The notes under the pieces were generated by a model. It worked only from the letters and a program-made list of their open reading frames with translations, was not told where the DNA came from and ran no database searches. From the NCBI GenBank assembly GCA_030041375.1, contig JASHOA010000006.1, positions 1 through 64,000 of the forward strand: a stretch of 64,000 nucleotides of DNA, read 5' to 3'. The position numbers were made by a program, and so were the translations under genes. Shown in pieces: positions 7,605 through 16,581 of this stretch; positions within the stretch are counted from its first letter, which is position 1; each line of letters starts with the position of its first letter. The stretch comes from Acetobacteraceae bacterium (lineage in GTDB: Bacteria; Pseudomonadota; Alphaproteobacteria; Acetobacterales; Acetobacteraceae).

Positions 7605-8446
7605 AGCCGCTGGTTTTCCCCGATTTCAACCCGGTAGCGGTCCGCCTCGGGCCGTTCGCCATCCGCTGGTACGCGCTGGCCTACATCGCAGGCCTTGTCC
7701 TTGGGTGGCGGCTGCTGCGCCGGCTCGTGCGCGAGTCCCCGCTTGTGGCAACGCCGTTGCAGGTGGACGATTTCCTGACCTGGGCCACCCTCGGCGTCGT
7801 CATCGGCGGGCGTCTCGGCTACGTACTCTTCTACCAGCCCGGCTATTATGTCACGCATCCATCGATGATCTTCGCCGTCTGGGACGGCGGCATGAGCTTC
7901 CACGGCGGGATGATCGGGGTTGCCGTTGCCATCTGGTGGTACTGCCGCCGGCAGGGAATGGACATGCTGGGCTTCGCCGACCGGCTCGCCGTGGTGGTGC
8001 CGATCGGGCTCGGATTGGGCCGCGTCGCCAACTTCATCAATGGCGAGTTGTTCGGGCGGGTGGCGCCTTCTTGGTGGCCGGGGGCGATGATCTTTCCCCG
8101 CGCGGCGGTGATCTTTCCCAGATACGGCCTCGCGCCGCGTTTCCCGAGCGAGCTCTACGAGGCGTTCCTCGAAGGGGTGGTGCTGCTGATCGTCCTCTAT
8201 TCGCTATCGCGCAACGCCGCGCTGCGTTCGCGTCCGGGGTTCCTTACCGGTTGCTTCCTGATCGGCTACGCGCTCACGCGCATCACCGGCGAGTTCTTCC
8301 GCGAGCCCGATCCCTTCTACGGCTATCTGATCTTCGGCCTGACCATGGGCCAGCTTCTCTCGCTTCCGCTCTTGCCGATCGGCGGCTTCCTCATCCGGCA
8401 CAGCCGCGGCCGGGCGGTCGAGCCGCTGAAGGCCGGAGCGACGTAA
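7601..8446 (+). CDS. lgt: Phosphatidylglycerol-prolipoprotein diacylglyceryl transferase
   Basis: This inner-membrane enzyme transfers diacylglycerol from phosphatidylglycerol to the lipobox cysteine of prolipoproteins, the first step of lipoprotein maturation. The 281-aa product has about seven membrane segments. It shows the HGGMIGV motif (conserved His101), the family signature GRVANFINGELFGR (140-153), and the later PSELYEAFLEG and GEFFREPD elements. It overlaps hldD by 4 bp. Several predicted lipoproteins in the window (at 236 and 55918) would be substrates. Confidence 0.97.
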   Translation: MKPLVFPDFNPVAVRLGPFAIRWYALAYIAGLVLGWRLLRRLVRESPLVATPLQVDDFLTWATLGVVIGGRLGYVLFYQPGYYVTHPSMIFAVWDGGMSFHGGMIGVAVAIWWYCRRQGMDMLGFADRLAVVVPIGLGLGRVANFINGELFGRVAPSWWPGAMIFPRAAVIFPRYGLAPRFPSELYEAFLEGVVLLIVLYSLSRNAALRSRPGFLTGCFLIGYALTRITGEFFREPDPFYGYLIFGLTMGQLLSLPLLPIGGFLIRHSRGRAVEPLKAGAT

Positions 8447-8455
8447 CGGGCCACG

Positions 8456-9247
8456 GTGTCGCTCGAGCAGGAGAGCTGCCCGGACGAGTATATCGCGTTC
8501 GCCCATCGTCTGGCGGACATGGCAGGCGACATTCTTCGCGACTGCGTGCAGCGGCAGGTGAGCGTCGAATTCAAGCCCGACGGAACGCCGGTCACCGCGG
8601 CGGATCGCACGGTGGAGAGCGCGTTGCGCTCGGCGATCGAGGCGAGGTTTCCTGCCCACGGCATCATCGGCGAAGAATTTCCGCCCACGCGCGCAGACGC
8701 CGAATGGCTTTGGATCGTCGATCCGCTGGACGGAACGAAGGAATTCATCCAGGGCCTGCCATTGTGGGGAACGCTGATTGCGCTCGCGCATCGCGGCCGG
8801 CTGCTTCTCGGGCTCGCCGGGCAACCGCTGACGCGCGATCGCTGGATCGGGGTGAGCGGGCACGGCACGCGCTGCAACGGGCGGCCGGTTCGGGTCCGTC
8901 GCTGCGCCAGGCTCGAGAATGCTGTCGTCAGCGTCATGGGCTATGACAGCTTCTGTGCCGCGCACCACGAACGCCTCTCCCGCATACGCGACCAGGCGGG
9001 CTCCGTCGTGATTGCCGATTCGTTCCAGGTGTTCGGCCTCCTGGCCAACGGCCGGGTGGATCTGATCGTCTCCAACGGGTTCGCCCTGCATGACTTTGCA
9101 GCACTCGACGTGATCGTTCGCGAAGCGGGCGGAATGGTGACGGATTGGAACGGCAAGCCGCTCACTCTCGCTTCCGGCCCCTCGATCATCGCCGCCGGTG
9201 ACCCGGCACTTGCCGGGAAGGTGATGCCGTGGCTGCGTGGCGCGTGA
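8456..9247 (+). CDS. hisN: Inositol-monophosphatase family phosphatase, probably histidinol-phosphatase (HisN type)
   Basis: The 263-aa product shows the Mg-dependent IMPase motifs: GEEFPP (72-77), WIVDPLDGTKEFIQG (86-100, with metal-binding Asp89 and Asp92) and a late NGFALHDFAALD motif. The DPLDGTKEF variant and the GTxxxAL segment are typical of alphaproteobacterial HisN, which dephosphorylates histidinol phosphate; a 3'(2'),5'-bisphosphate nucleotidase is the main alternative. The start is a GTG at 8456, 9 bp after lgt, so it is the third gene of hldD-lgt-hisN. Confidence 0.82.
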   Translation: MSLEQESCPDEYIAFAHRLADMAGDILRDCVQRQVSVEFKPDGTPVTAADRTVESALRSAIEARFPAHGIIGEEFPPTRADAEWLWIVDPLDGTKEFIQGLPLWGTLIALAHRGRLLLGLAGQPLTRDRWIGVSGHGTRCNGRPVRVRRCARLENAVVSVMGYDSFCAAHHERLSRIRDQAGSVVIADSFQVFGLLANGRVDLIVSNGFALHDFAALDVIVREAGGMVTDWNGKPLTLASGPSIIAAGDPALAGKVMPWLRGA

Positions 9248-9397
9248 GTCCGGCCGGTAAGCGATCCGCCGGCATCTGGCGGCGGGCCGGGATCGTTCGC
9301 CGATCCGGATCATTGCACTGGTTTCAACTCTGGCTTGTCCGCCCCGTTCGCGCTGCGTAAGCTTCGCTTGGCTCGACACAAAACCAGAGGGGAAATC

Positions 9398-10201
9398 ATG
9401 ACGCTGAGAGCGGTCGGCCGCATTGTCGCCTGTTGTCTTTTGCTCGCCACAGGCGCGCCTCGCGCCCGCGCCGAAAGCTTGCTTGCCCAGGTGCTCGGCC
9501 GCGGCACGCTGCGCGTCGCCATCACGCCCGGCAATCCTCCCTGGTGCTCCGTCGATCCGAGCGGCAAGCTGGTCGGTTACGACGTCCAGATTGCCGATAC
9601 GCTGGCCAAGGCGCTCGGCGTGAAGCTTCAATTCATCCGCACCGATACGGCCGGTCGGGTGGCACAGTTGCAGGCGCACCGGGCCGACGTGACGATCTCT
9701 ACCTTCACGCCGACGCTCGATCGCATGAAGACGATCGCGTTCACCGATCCCTACTCGATCGACGGGATGCAGGTCCTGGTCCGCGCCGACAGCGGGATCA
9801 CCACGGTCCAGCAAATTCCGAAGGGCGCGCGGATCGGGGTCGGCCGCGGCTCGACACTCGAGGCTGCAATTGCCAGAAACATCCCGCAGGCCAGGATCGT
9901 CGAGTTTCCGGGCAATGCCGACATCGCCCAGGCGATCGCGAGCCATCAGGTGGATGCGATCGCTGCCAACAACGGCATGATCACCACCACCTTCAAGAAC
10001 GGCCACGGCCAGTACACGCTGATCCCGAAACTGATGGGCATCGAGGATGACGCGATCGGCCTGCCGCAGGGCGACTTCACCTGGTGGCTGTGGCTCAATC
10101 AGTTCGTCCACAAGATCAACACCGACGGTACCAACTACAGGCTGTACGAGAAATGGTTCGGCCAGGCGCCGCCGCCCTTTGTCACCAGGCCGCCCTCCTG
10201 A
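9398..10201 (+). CDS. Polar amino-acid ABC transporter, periplasmic binding protein (family 3)
   Basis: The 267-aa product starts at the ATG at 9398 (AGAGGGGA upstream) and has a cleavable signal peptide (RIVACCLLLATGAPRARA). The mature part follows the family 3 plan: GRGTLRVAITPGNPPWCSVD, then LVGYDVQIADTLAKALGVKLQFI, then GRVAQLQAHRADVTISTFTPTLDRMKTIAFTDPY. It should capture a polar amino acid or similar small ligand in the periplasm for the two permeases that follow (10419 and 11081). The ligand cannot be read from sequence. No matching ATPase gene follows. Confidence 0.92.
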   Translation: MTLRAVGRIVACCLLLATGAPRARAESLLAQVLGRGTLRVAITPGNPPWCSVDPSGKLVGYDVQIADTLAKALGVKLQFIRTDTAGRVAQLQAHRADVTISTFTPTLDRMKTIAFTDPYSIDGMQVLVRADSGITTVQQIPKGARIGVGRGSTLEAAIARNIPQARIVEFPGNADIAQAIASHQVDAIAANNGMITTTFKNGHGQYTLIPKLMGIEDDAIGLPQGDFTWWLWLNQFVHKINTDGTNYRLYEKWFGQAPPPFVTRPPS

Positions 10202-10418
10202 ACCCCATGGAGCGCACACCGGGACGGCCTTCCTGCGCCGCCTCACCTGGGCGGCGAGCGCGCTGCTGATCGTGGAATTTACCAAGGCCGCCGGATCCGT
10301 GCCGATCGACCCGCGGCTTGCAGGCTTCGCATGGTCCGCTTGCCCGCAGTCGCCGCTTGGTTGCCCCGGCGAGAATGAGGTCGAGCGCTTCGCCCCGGCG
10401 CTCCGACGGGCCTGAGTC
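10202..10418. other. Spacer between binding protein and first permease
   Basis: This 217-bp spacer is long for an ABC operon. It is open in the permease frame up to the TGA at 10413-10415 but has no recognisable coding content. No promoter or terminator is evident. Confidence 0.4.
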
Positions 10419-11084
10419 CTGTACAGCTTCAATCTTCGGACGGTCATCCCCTACCTGCCACGCTTTTACGCGGCCGGTCTGCTGACCGTCGAGATCAGTG
10501 CGCTCGCCCTCTTGATCAGCATTCCGCTCGGCCTGCTCGGCGCCGTTGGCCGCAGCAATCGTGTGCCGATTCTCGACCAGGCGATCGCCACCTTTGTCGA
10601 GCTGATTCGCAACGTGCCGCTGCTGGTGGTGCTCTATCTTCTGTTCTACGCCTTGCCGGCCAGGATTCGCCTCACCGCGCTCGAGGCCGGCGTGCTGGCG
10701 CTGGCCATCAACAGCACCGCATTCTGCATCGAGATCTTCCGCGGCGGCTTCTCCGCGATCCCGCGCGGCCAGTACGAGGCGGCGTCGGCTCTTGGCTTGC
10801 ACCCGGTGCTGGCTTTCCGGCTGGTCATCTTTCCCCAGCTCCTGCGGGTGGTGTTTCCGGCCCTCGGCAACCAGGTGATCTCGGTCGTCCTTGGCTCCTC
10901 GGTCGCCGCGGTGATCGGAGTGCCGGAACTCACCTACGAAACCCTCTCGATCGGCTCGATGACGTTCCGCTACTTCGAGCTCTTCGTGCTGGCGGCCGTC
11001 TGCTACATCATCGCCGCCCAATTGATCGGCCTTGTGTGGCGGGCCGCGGGCGTGTTCCTGGCCGCGCGGCAGCCGGCACGATGA
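10419..11084 (+). CDS. Polar amino-acid ABC transporter permease 1 (HisM/GlnP type), non-canonical start
   Basis: This membrane subunit has the HisMQ-type fold with about five membrane segments and the EAA loop (GQYEAASALGLHPVLAFRLVIFPQLLRVVFPALGNQ) that docks the ATPase. After the in-frame TGA at 10413 there is no ATG, GTG or TTG until a TTG at 10512. Starting there would remove the first ~30 residues (LYSFNLRTVIPYLPRFYAAG and the following helix) that homologous permeases have. I therefore place the start at the CTG at 10419 (221 aa). The stop overlaps the ATG of permease 2 (ATGA, 11081-11084). Confidence 0.8.
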   Translation: MYSFNLRTVIPYLPRFYAAGLLTVEISALALLISIPLGLLGAVGRSNRVPILDQAIATFVELIRNVPLLVVLYLLFYALPARIRLTALEAGVLALAINSTAFCIEIFRGGFSAIPRGQYEAASALGLHPVLAFRLVIFPQLLRVVFPALGNQVISVVLGSSVAAVIGVPELTYETLSIGSMTFRYFELFVLAAVCYIIAAQLIGLVWRAAGVFLAARQPAR

Positions 11085-11746
11085 TCGGCACCGGCCACTT
11101 CTCCGCCTATCTCACGCTGCTTCTCGAAGGCGCGGCGATCACGCTGGAACTCAGCCTCGGTGCGCTGATCCTCGGCACCGCCGGCGGGGTGATGCTCGGG
11201 TTGCTGCGCACCACCCGGATCCGGGCGCTGCACGCCCTGCCGCTCGCCTATGTCGAGATCGTGCGCTCGATACCGTTCCTGATTCTTTTGTTCTTCATCT
11301 ATTACGGTCTGCCGCTGGCGCTGAATACCGACATCCCGGCCTATCCGGCCGCCATTGCGGCGCTCAGCATCTATTGCTCCGCCTACATGGCGGAGGTGGT
11401 CCGCGCCGGTCTGCAATCGGTGCCGCCCGGCCAGGCGGAGGCGGCGGCGGCTCTCGGGTTGCGCTATCGCCAGATTGTGCGCCTCGTGATCCTGCCGCAG
11501 GCGATGCGGCTGATGGTGCCGCCGACGATCGGCGTCTATATCAGCACCATCAAGGAAAGCTCTCTCGCTTCGGTCATCGGCTTTGTCGAGCTGCTGGGCA
11601 CCGGCAATGAAATCCGCGAATCCAATGCCGGGCGCGGCACCGGCGGCGCGCTCGTGTTCGTGGCGATCTGTTATTTCGTGATCTGCTTTGCGCTCTCCCG
11701 CCTCGGCCGCTCGGCCGAGCGGCCGCGAGCGGGCTGGGCGCGCTGA
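11081..11746 (+). CDS. Polar amino-acid ABC transporter permease 2
   Basis: The 221-aa product is the second membrane half of the importer. It begins MIGTGHFSAYLTLLLEGAAITLELS, the usual HisMQ N-terminus, and has the EAA loop (GQAEAAAALGLRYRQIVRLVILPQAMRLMVPPTIG, about residues 127-161). The later YISTIKESSLASVIG is also diagnostic. It overlaps permease 1 by four bases. The operon ends here: no ATP-binding gene follows within 600 bp, so the ATPase must be shared or encoded elsewhere. Confidence 0.92.
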   Translation: MIGTGHFSAYLTLLLEGAAITLELSLGALILGTAGGVMLGLLRTTRIRALHALPLAYVEIVRSIPFLILLFFIYYGLPLALNTDIPAYPAAIAALSIYCSAYMAEVVRAGLQSVPPGQAEAAAALGLRYRQIVRLVILPQAMRLMVPPTIGVYISTIKESSLASVIGFVELLGTGNEIRESNAGRGTGGALVFVAICYFVICFALSRLGRSAERPRAGWAR

Positions 11747-12421
11747 TGTCGTCCCCGAGGCGGCGCCTGAGACCGGGGTCGAACCGACGCTCCGCTCTCG
11801 CCTGCGCACGCTGACAGGCCCGGACAGAAATCGCGTGGCACCGGCGGCGCCTCTCGCCCCGCCGGACGATCGACAAATGCGGGCTGGTACTGACTTTCGC
11901 TCGTGCGTGAGTCACCGACCGTGACCCCAAACACCTTACCCTCTCCCTCTGGGAGAGGGCGGCGCGGAGCGCCGGGTGAGGGTGCCTGTGTGTCATCCAT
12001 GAATGATTCTGGGTACTCGTACCCCCGCACAGGGGTTTTGCCAGGTTCGCTGAGGGGGAGTCGCCTGAGACTTCCTGTTCCTCGTCTGGGACTCTGCCTG
12101 ATAAGTCCGCTCGCGACCCTATGCGGACATTCCACCCCTTCCGGCGCTATGCCCGGTGCTGGCCGGGAGCGGAATGGCAACTTCGGAACACGAAGCCTGC
12201 AAAGCAGACGCTGGTCATGTGGAGCGGCTTCAGCTCATCGACGCAATCCGATCGAACGTGGCCCTGACACATGACGTCTCATCCGCCGCTCGCTCGGGGC
12301 GTCGGCCTGCCGGATCACTTTCAGCCTAGTGAAGCACGATCTTGCAGACCGCCCGGCCGACAGCCGACATCGGCGAGCGGTCGTGACTTGAGACAGTGGG
12401 CTGAAGCCCACCCTACGCTTG
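11747..12421. other. Gene-free region with repeats
   Basis: There is no convincing gene in these 675 bp. It holds a family 2 repeat (11925-11984) and, near 12400-12420, a GTGGGCTGAAGCCCAC palindrome of a kind often seen between proteobacterial genes. The rest lacks coding character on both strands. It separates the amino-acid transporter from the lower-GC HEPN gene and may be the scar of past insertions. Confidence 0.5.
11925..11984 (+). repeat. Family 2 repeat (CCCTCTCCC type), copy 1
   Basis: A 9-bp perfect hairpin CCCTCTCCC-TCT-GGGAGAGGG (11939-11959) is followed by a second one, CGGCGC-GGA-GCGCCG, and by GGGTGAGGGT. Related elements are at 23399, 28481, 33371 and 60294. The preceding GACTTTCGCTCGTGCGTG (11891-11908) resembles the sequence before copy 3, so the element may extend further left. 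Confidence 0.75.
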
Positions 12422-13807
12422 CTACGCGTGCTTGGATGTCTCTGCCTCGCGCGCTGCCGAGACAAATTGCAGGAAATCCTTGATTTTGTCTTTTGAGTCG
12501 GTGATTGACGCGTAGGCGTCCAGTTTCAATGAAAAGGTCGCAAGCAGGTCCATACACAAAAATTCAAGCACACGTCTCCCGCCGTGATTATCGGTAGCCA
12601 GGGAGTCTGCTGTGAGCGTTGACAGGGTGCCGTGAAGTATCCGTGACCGGCTTTCTACGATCGCCTTCACAACGTCTTTCACCTTCCGGGTGCTTCCAGA
12701 CGGATAGGGGCTTTCAGGCGAGAGGCCATAGAAGGATGAAAATGCGGCTTCGAGGCGAGAGCCGCTGTTTTTGGAGCTCGCAGCTGAAAGTAGCACTTCT
12801 ATTGCCGTCTCCAGCTTTGTAACTGCCACGGTGTCGAGAGGCTCCGTAAGCCCCTCATGGAGCCAGTAGGCGGCATCGCTCCAGCTCTGATCCAGCTTGG
12901 GCAATGCAGCGTTGTCAGTGACGTAGGCTCTGACGCGGTTCCCAATCGATACGAGTATAGGTGCCGATTTCGATAGAAACTGATCAAATGCGCCTGCGGA
13001 AAAGCCGAGCCCTGGATCGCGCCGTTGCGAACCAAAACGGGCGTGGCCGCCAACCTTCGTGACGCTGCCGATTGCGCTTGGTAATGTCCGGTCCGTAAGG
13101 CGAGTCATACCGCGGGAGTAATAGGGCGGGATCGCTGTCTGGATGGCGGTGAGTGCAAGGTCGATAGCAATATTGGCCCGTTCCAATCCGGCTGCTTCGT
13201 CGAAACCTTCGACGGTGACATCAGCAACCCAATAGGCCAACTGATTTTTCATGAATTCCAGGAGCGGGCTATAGGAAAGCTCTTGGAGAGGATTTCCTGT
13301 GGAAAGGTTCTCTCGCCTGATCAGGTCTTCCTTGCTGTAGAACTTTACCGGGCCGACAGAGAATGAGGATGCGGGCTCAGGAATAATTCGGCAAGGAATG
13401 CAATGCGTGCAGGCGACGGTTTTGGCCGCGAAGCTCCGCCCTACTTCTTGTTCAACAGCCACGACATCATTCAGCGTCGGTGTCGAGGCAAGGCGATCCT
13501 GAAAGACAGAAACAATAGAATGGGCGATTAGGGCTGCCAGCCTCTCGGGCCTCGTACCGCGCCGGTAAGTCGGTTCTTCCCTCCTCAGGATCGAGGTCAG
13601 CTCGATGAGCGAGGTGACGCCGCTTTGTTTGAAGCCACGGGTTTCTCCGGTGCGAAGCCAATCCATTCCAAAGGCGATCTCGTACTTTTTTAACCACTGC
13701 TGCGCCTGATCATTGACAAGCATGGTCTCGGGCACAGGTGTTATGACAAAATTTTTTAATGCGCTTTCAATCAGATTTCGCTTTCGTGCCTCAATAGATG
13801 GATTCAT
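12422..13807 (-). CDS. HEPN-motif protein of unknown function in a lower-GC island
   Basis: The 461-aa product is read from the ATG at 13807 (GAGAAGAA upstream); a TTG 30 bp upstream is possible. It is mostly helical. Near residue 387 it has RSRILHG, a match to the R-x4-6-H signature of HEPN ribonucleases, and the surrounding DVVKAIVESRSRILHGTLS resembles Apea-like HEPN domains. A CTHCIPC cluster near residue 133 could bind metal. Base composition is clearly lower in GC than the neighbours, suggesting acquisition. HEPN proteins of this kind often belong to defence or toxin-antitoxin loci, but no partner gene is adjacent. The function is unknown. Confidence 0.75.
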   Translation of the reverse strand: MNPSIEARKRNLIESALKNFVITPVPETMLVNDQAQQWLKKYEIAFGMDWLRTGETRGFKQSGVTSLIELTSILRREEPTYRRGTRPERLAALIAHSIVSVFQDRLASTPTLNDVVAVEQEVGRSFAAKTVACTHCIPCRIIPEPASSFSVGPVKFYSKEDLIRRENLSTGNPLQELSYSPLLEFMKNQLAYWVADVTVEGFDEAAGLERANIAIDLALTAIQTAIPPYYSRGMTRLTDRTLPSAIGSVTKVGGHARFGSQRRDPGLGFSAGAFDQFLSKSAPILVSIGNRVRAYVTDNAALPKLDQSWSDAAYWLHEGLTEPLDTVAVTKLETAIEVLLSAASSKNSGSRLEAAFSSFYGLSPESPYPSGSTRKVKDVVKAIVESRSRILHGTLSTLTADSLATDNHGGRRVLEFLCMDLLATFSLKLDAYASITDSKDKIKDFLQFVSAAREAETSKHA

Positions 13808-14160
13808 TGTTCTTCTCGGATCGGAATGGTTTACCAAAGTCTGTCTTGCCTCCTCTATTATAAATCTTATCTTTCCTCGCGAGCCACAGCGAATGTCTGC
13901 CTCCAGGCAGACGAGGGGAGCTATTCAGTCACCGACACGGGCGCAGAGCGGACCGAACCGCAACCAGCCGTCTCTGCCCGCTTTCCACCCAAAGCCGCTG
14001 CTCTAAGGTTACTACCTCACAGCCAGGCCGAGATGGCCCGGAGCCGGGCGACCAGAGAACTGCCGCCGCAACCGGTCAAAATCTCTGCGCAGAGCTACCA
14101 GCCGGCGTTGTCAGCCCGCCGGCGTCGCGACATCTGGCTTTGGTACCGGCGGCGAAGGCG
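13808..14160. other. Gene-free region upstream of the HEPN gene
   Basis: No gene is seen here. An AT-rich patch (TATTATAAATCTTATC, about 13856-13871) could hold the promoter of the minus-strand HEPN gene. A perfect 8-bp hairpin GTCTGCCT-CC-AGGCAGAC lies at 13895-13912. Confidence 0.5.
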
Positions 14161-14736
14161 TCAGCGCGCCTCGGTCCAGCTTTCAGAGAACGCCAGCGCG
14201 CAGGTACTGAACGGCTTGCCCTCGCGCTGGGTCGGGAACGGGCGCCCCTTCGCCTGCACGCCATTGACCGTCAGGCGCGCGCCGAGCGCCGGGATCAGCA
14301 CCGTGCAGACGCCGTACTGGCGCGCCGGCGGCGGGCCTGGCTGGGTGTGGATCAGCAACGGCTCGCCGATGCCGTACCATGTCAGCGCGACCTCCTCGTC
14401 GTGCGATACCGCCCGCTCGGTCCAGAAGTCGCGCGCGTCGCCGTCCTTGTCGAACGCCGCATCGGTCACCGGAATTGAAGTGTCCGAGAGATCGCCATTG
14501 AGCATGCCCTGCACGGCCGTCTGCAGCCAGCGCGCCATCGCGATGTTGTCGGAGTAGATCTTCCACCGCTCCTGGGTCAGTTCGCTCTTCAGATACAGCA
14601 CATGGCCGGCGCCGGCGGGCGAGATCAGAACGCGCCAGAAGCTGGCGTTGGTTGTGATGGCGCCGCCGTCGGTTTCGCTCAGGCGGATGAAAGGGTTTTC
14701 GCCGGTCAGGATCAGCCGGTTCGGATCGAGGGACAT
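14161..14736 (-). CDS. Conserved-looking hypothetical protein
   Basis: The 191-aa product starts at the ATG at 14736 with GAGG upstream. It has no signal peptide or membrane segment. The sequence looks like a compact beta-rich domain: ENPFIRLSETDGGAITTNASFWRVLI, then GIGEPLLIHTQPGPPPARQYGVCTVLIPALGARLTVNG. I do not recognise the family. GC content and codon use match the chromosome, unlike the HEPN gene downstream. It lies 240 bp after the GMC dehydrogenase gene on the same strand and could be co-expressed with it, but that gap argues for independent transcription. Confidence 0.7.
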   Translation of the reverse strand: MSLDPNRLILTGENPFIRLSETDGGAITTNASFWRVLISPAGAGHVLYLKSELTQERWKIYSDNIAMARWLQTAVQGMLNGDLSDTSIPVTDAAFDKDGDARDFWTERAVSHDEEVALTWYGIGEPLLIHTQPGPPPARQYGVCTVLIPALGARLTVNGVQAKGRPFPTQREGKPFSTCALAFSESWTEAR

Positions 14737-14976
14737 CGCTTCTACCTCACGGGGGGGTGGCGGCGGAGAGCCTACCGGCTGCTTGCACGCGGACGCAATT
14801 CAGGGCGGCAGTGCGACACCGCGCTCCCCTCGCTTCGAGCCGCCTCGCCCGCCACCATCACTTCGACGATCCCCCACACTCGGGGTTGCATGGCCCGATC
14901 GTGCCGGATCCCGCGGGCACTCTGCCGCTCTCTGGCCGCCCGCCCGGTTGCGCTGGATGAAGATGCCCGTTCGCCA

Positions 14977-16581
14977 TCAGCTTTTGGCGCGCGCGAAATC
15001 CGCGACGCGCTCGCCGATCATGATCGAGGCGGCATTGGTGTTGCCGGAAACCACCGTCGGCATGATCGAGGCGTCTGCCACCCTGAGCCCCTCGAGGCCG
15101 TGCACGCAAAGCCTCGCATCGACCACCGCCATCGGGTCGGGGCCAATGCGGCAGGTGCTGGTCGGGTGGAAGACGGTGCTTCCGTACTGTTTCGCAAAGC
15201 CGAGGATCTCCTCGTCGGTGCCGACCGCGGCACCGGGCAGATATTCGCTTTCGATGAAGGCCCGCATCTCCCGGCCATCGGCGACGCGCCGGGCGAGTTT
15301 GACACCCGCGATCAGGGTTCGCCGGTCGAGCTCGGTTGCGAGATAATTCGGATGGATCGCTGGCGACTCTCGCGGCTCCGCCGAGCGCAGCCGGATCTCG
15401 CCCCGGCTCTCCGGGCGGAGCTGGTTGATGATGGTCGAGAAGCCCGAGAAGCGATGCAAGCCTTCAGCCGGCCGGTCGGCGGAAAAAACGATGAAATGGT
15501 ACTGCACGTCCGGAGTGGCGAGTTCCGGGCGCGTGCGCACGAAGAGCCCGACCTGCCCCGCCGCAATCGTCAGCGGGCCGCGCCGGAACAAGAGATATTG
15601 CAGCCCGGCTGCGATCTTCTTCGGAACACTCTGCATCATGTCGTTGACGGTGATCGGAAGCCGGCAGCGATGCACCATCCGCACCTGGTAGTGATCCTGC
15701 AGGCTCTGCCCGACGCCGGGCAGGTCTGCCACCACGGGGATGCCGAACTCGGCCAGATGCGCGGCCGGCCCGACGCCCGAAAGCATGAGGAGCTGCGGAG
15801 AATTGATGGCGCCGCCGGAGAGAATTACCTCGCGGCGCGCGCCGACGAAGAGCTTTTCCCCGCCGCGCGTGACCTCGACGCCGGTGCTGCGCCGGCCTTC
15901 GAAGCGGATCCGTTCGGCCAGCGTTTCGGTCAGGATGCGGAGGTTCCGCCGCTTCGCGGCCGGGCGCAGGTAGCCGACCGCCGTCGAGCAGCGCCTTCCG
16001 TTCCGCGTCGTGAGCTGATAGTAGCCGACCCCCTCCTGCGTGCTGCCGTTGAAGTCGTCATTGCGCGGGAAACCAAGGGCAAGCGCACTCTGGATGAAGG
16101 CTTCGCAGAGTGGATGGCGGTCCCTGAGATCGGAAACCGCGAGCGGGCCGCCGGCGCCGTGCAGCGCATCGGCGCCACGCTCCTGGTCTTCCGCCTGCTT
16201 GAAATAGGGAAGCACGTCCGCATACGACCAGCCCGCGTTGCCAAGCTGGCGCCAATGGTCGAAATCCTCGGCCTGGCCGCGGATGTAAATGAGCCCGTTG
16301 ATCGAGGAGGAGCCGCCGAGCACCTTTCCCCGCGGCCAGAAGATGCGCCGGCCGTCGAGATTGGGGTCGGGCTCCGTTTGGTAGCACCAGTTCACGCTCT
16401 TGTCGGTGATGGTCTTGCCGTAGCCGAGCGGAATATGGATCCAGATGTTGCGGTCGCGTCCACCGGCCTCGATCAGCACCACCTCGGTCTTGCCGTCTTC
16501 GGTGAGCCGCGCCGCCGCCGCCGCCCCGGCCGAGCCAGCGCCGACGACGACGAAATCCGCCTCCAGTGCCGCTTCTGTCAT
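14977..16581 (-). CDS. GMC-family FAD-dependent dehydrogenase, choline dehydrogenase-like
   Basis: The 534-aa flavoprotein has the N-terminal FAD motif DFVVVGAGSAGAAAAARL (residues 9-26), the GMC signature 1 region WPRGKVLGGSSSINGLIYIRG (about 83-103), and signature 2 GGAINSPQLLMLSGVGP. The C-terminal active-site region has STVFHPTSTCRIG and VVSGNTNAASIMIGERVAD. Such enzymes oxidise primary alcohols, and BetA oxidises choline to betaine aldehyde. The best guess is choline or another polyol/amino alcohol. Its start overlaps the stop of the dehydrogenase gene upstream by four bases (16578-16581). Confidence 0.9.
   Translation of the reverse strand: MTEAALEADFVVVGAGSAGAAAAARLTEDGKTEVVLIEAGGRDRNIWIHIPLGYGKTITDKSVNWCYQTEPDPNLDGRRIFWPRGKVLGGSSSINGLIYIRGQAEDFDHWRQLGNAGWSYADVLPYFKQAEDQERGADALHGAGGPLAVSDLRDRHPLCEAFIQSALALGFPRNDDFNGSTQEGVGYYQLTTRNGRRCSTAVGYLRPAAKRRNLRILTETLAERIRFEGRRSTGVEVTRGGEKLFVGARREVILSGGAINSPQLLMLSGVGPAAHLAEFGIPVVADLPGVGQSLQDHYQVRMVHRCRLPITVNDMMQSVPKKIAAGLQYLLFRRGPLTIAAGQVGLFVRTRPELATPDVQYHFIVFSADRPAEGLHRFSGFSTIINQLRPESRGEIRLRSAEPRESPAIHPNYLATELDRRTLIAGVKLARRVADGREMRAFIESEYLPGAAVGTDEEILGFAKQYGSTVFHPTSTCRIGPDPMAVVDARLCVHGLEGLRVADASIMPTVVSGNTNAASIMIGERVADFARAKS

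Noticed and set aside
11765-11800. GGTTCGACC on the minus strand considered as a tRNA T-arm
   Set aside because: The flanking bases do not pair as a T-stem and no acceptor, D- or anticodon arm is found.
12190-12421. Short frames before the HEPN gene as an antitoxin or partner
   Set aside because: No start with a ribosome-binding site and no coding character; only repeat-like sequence.
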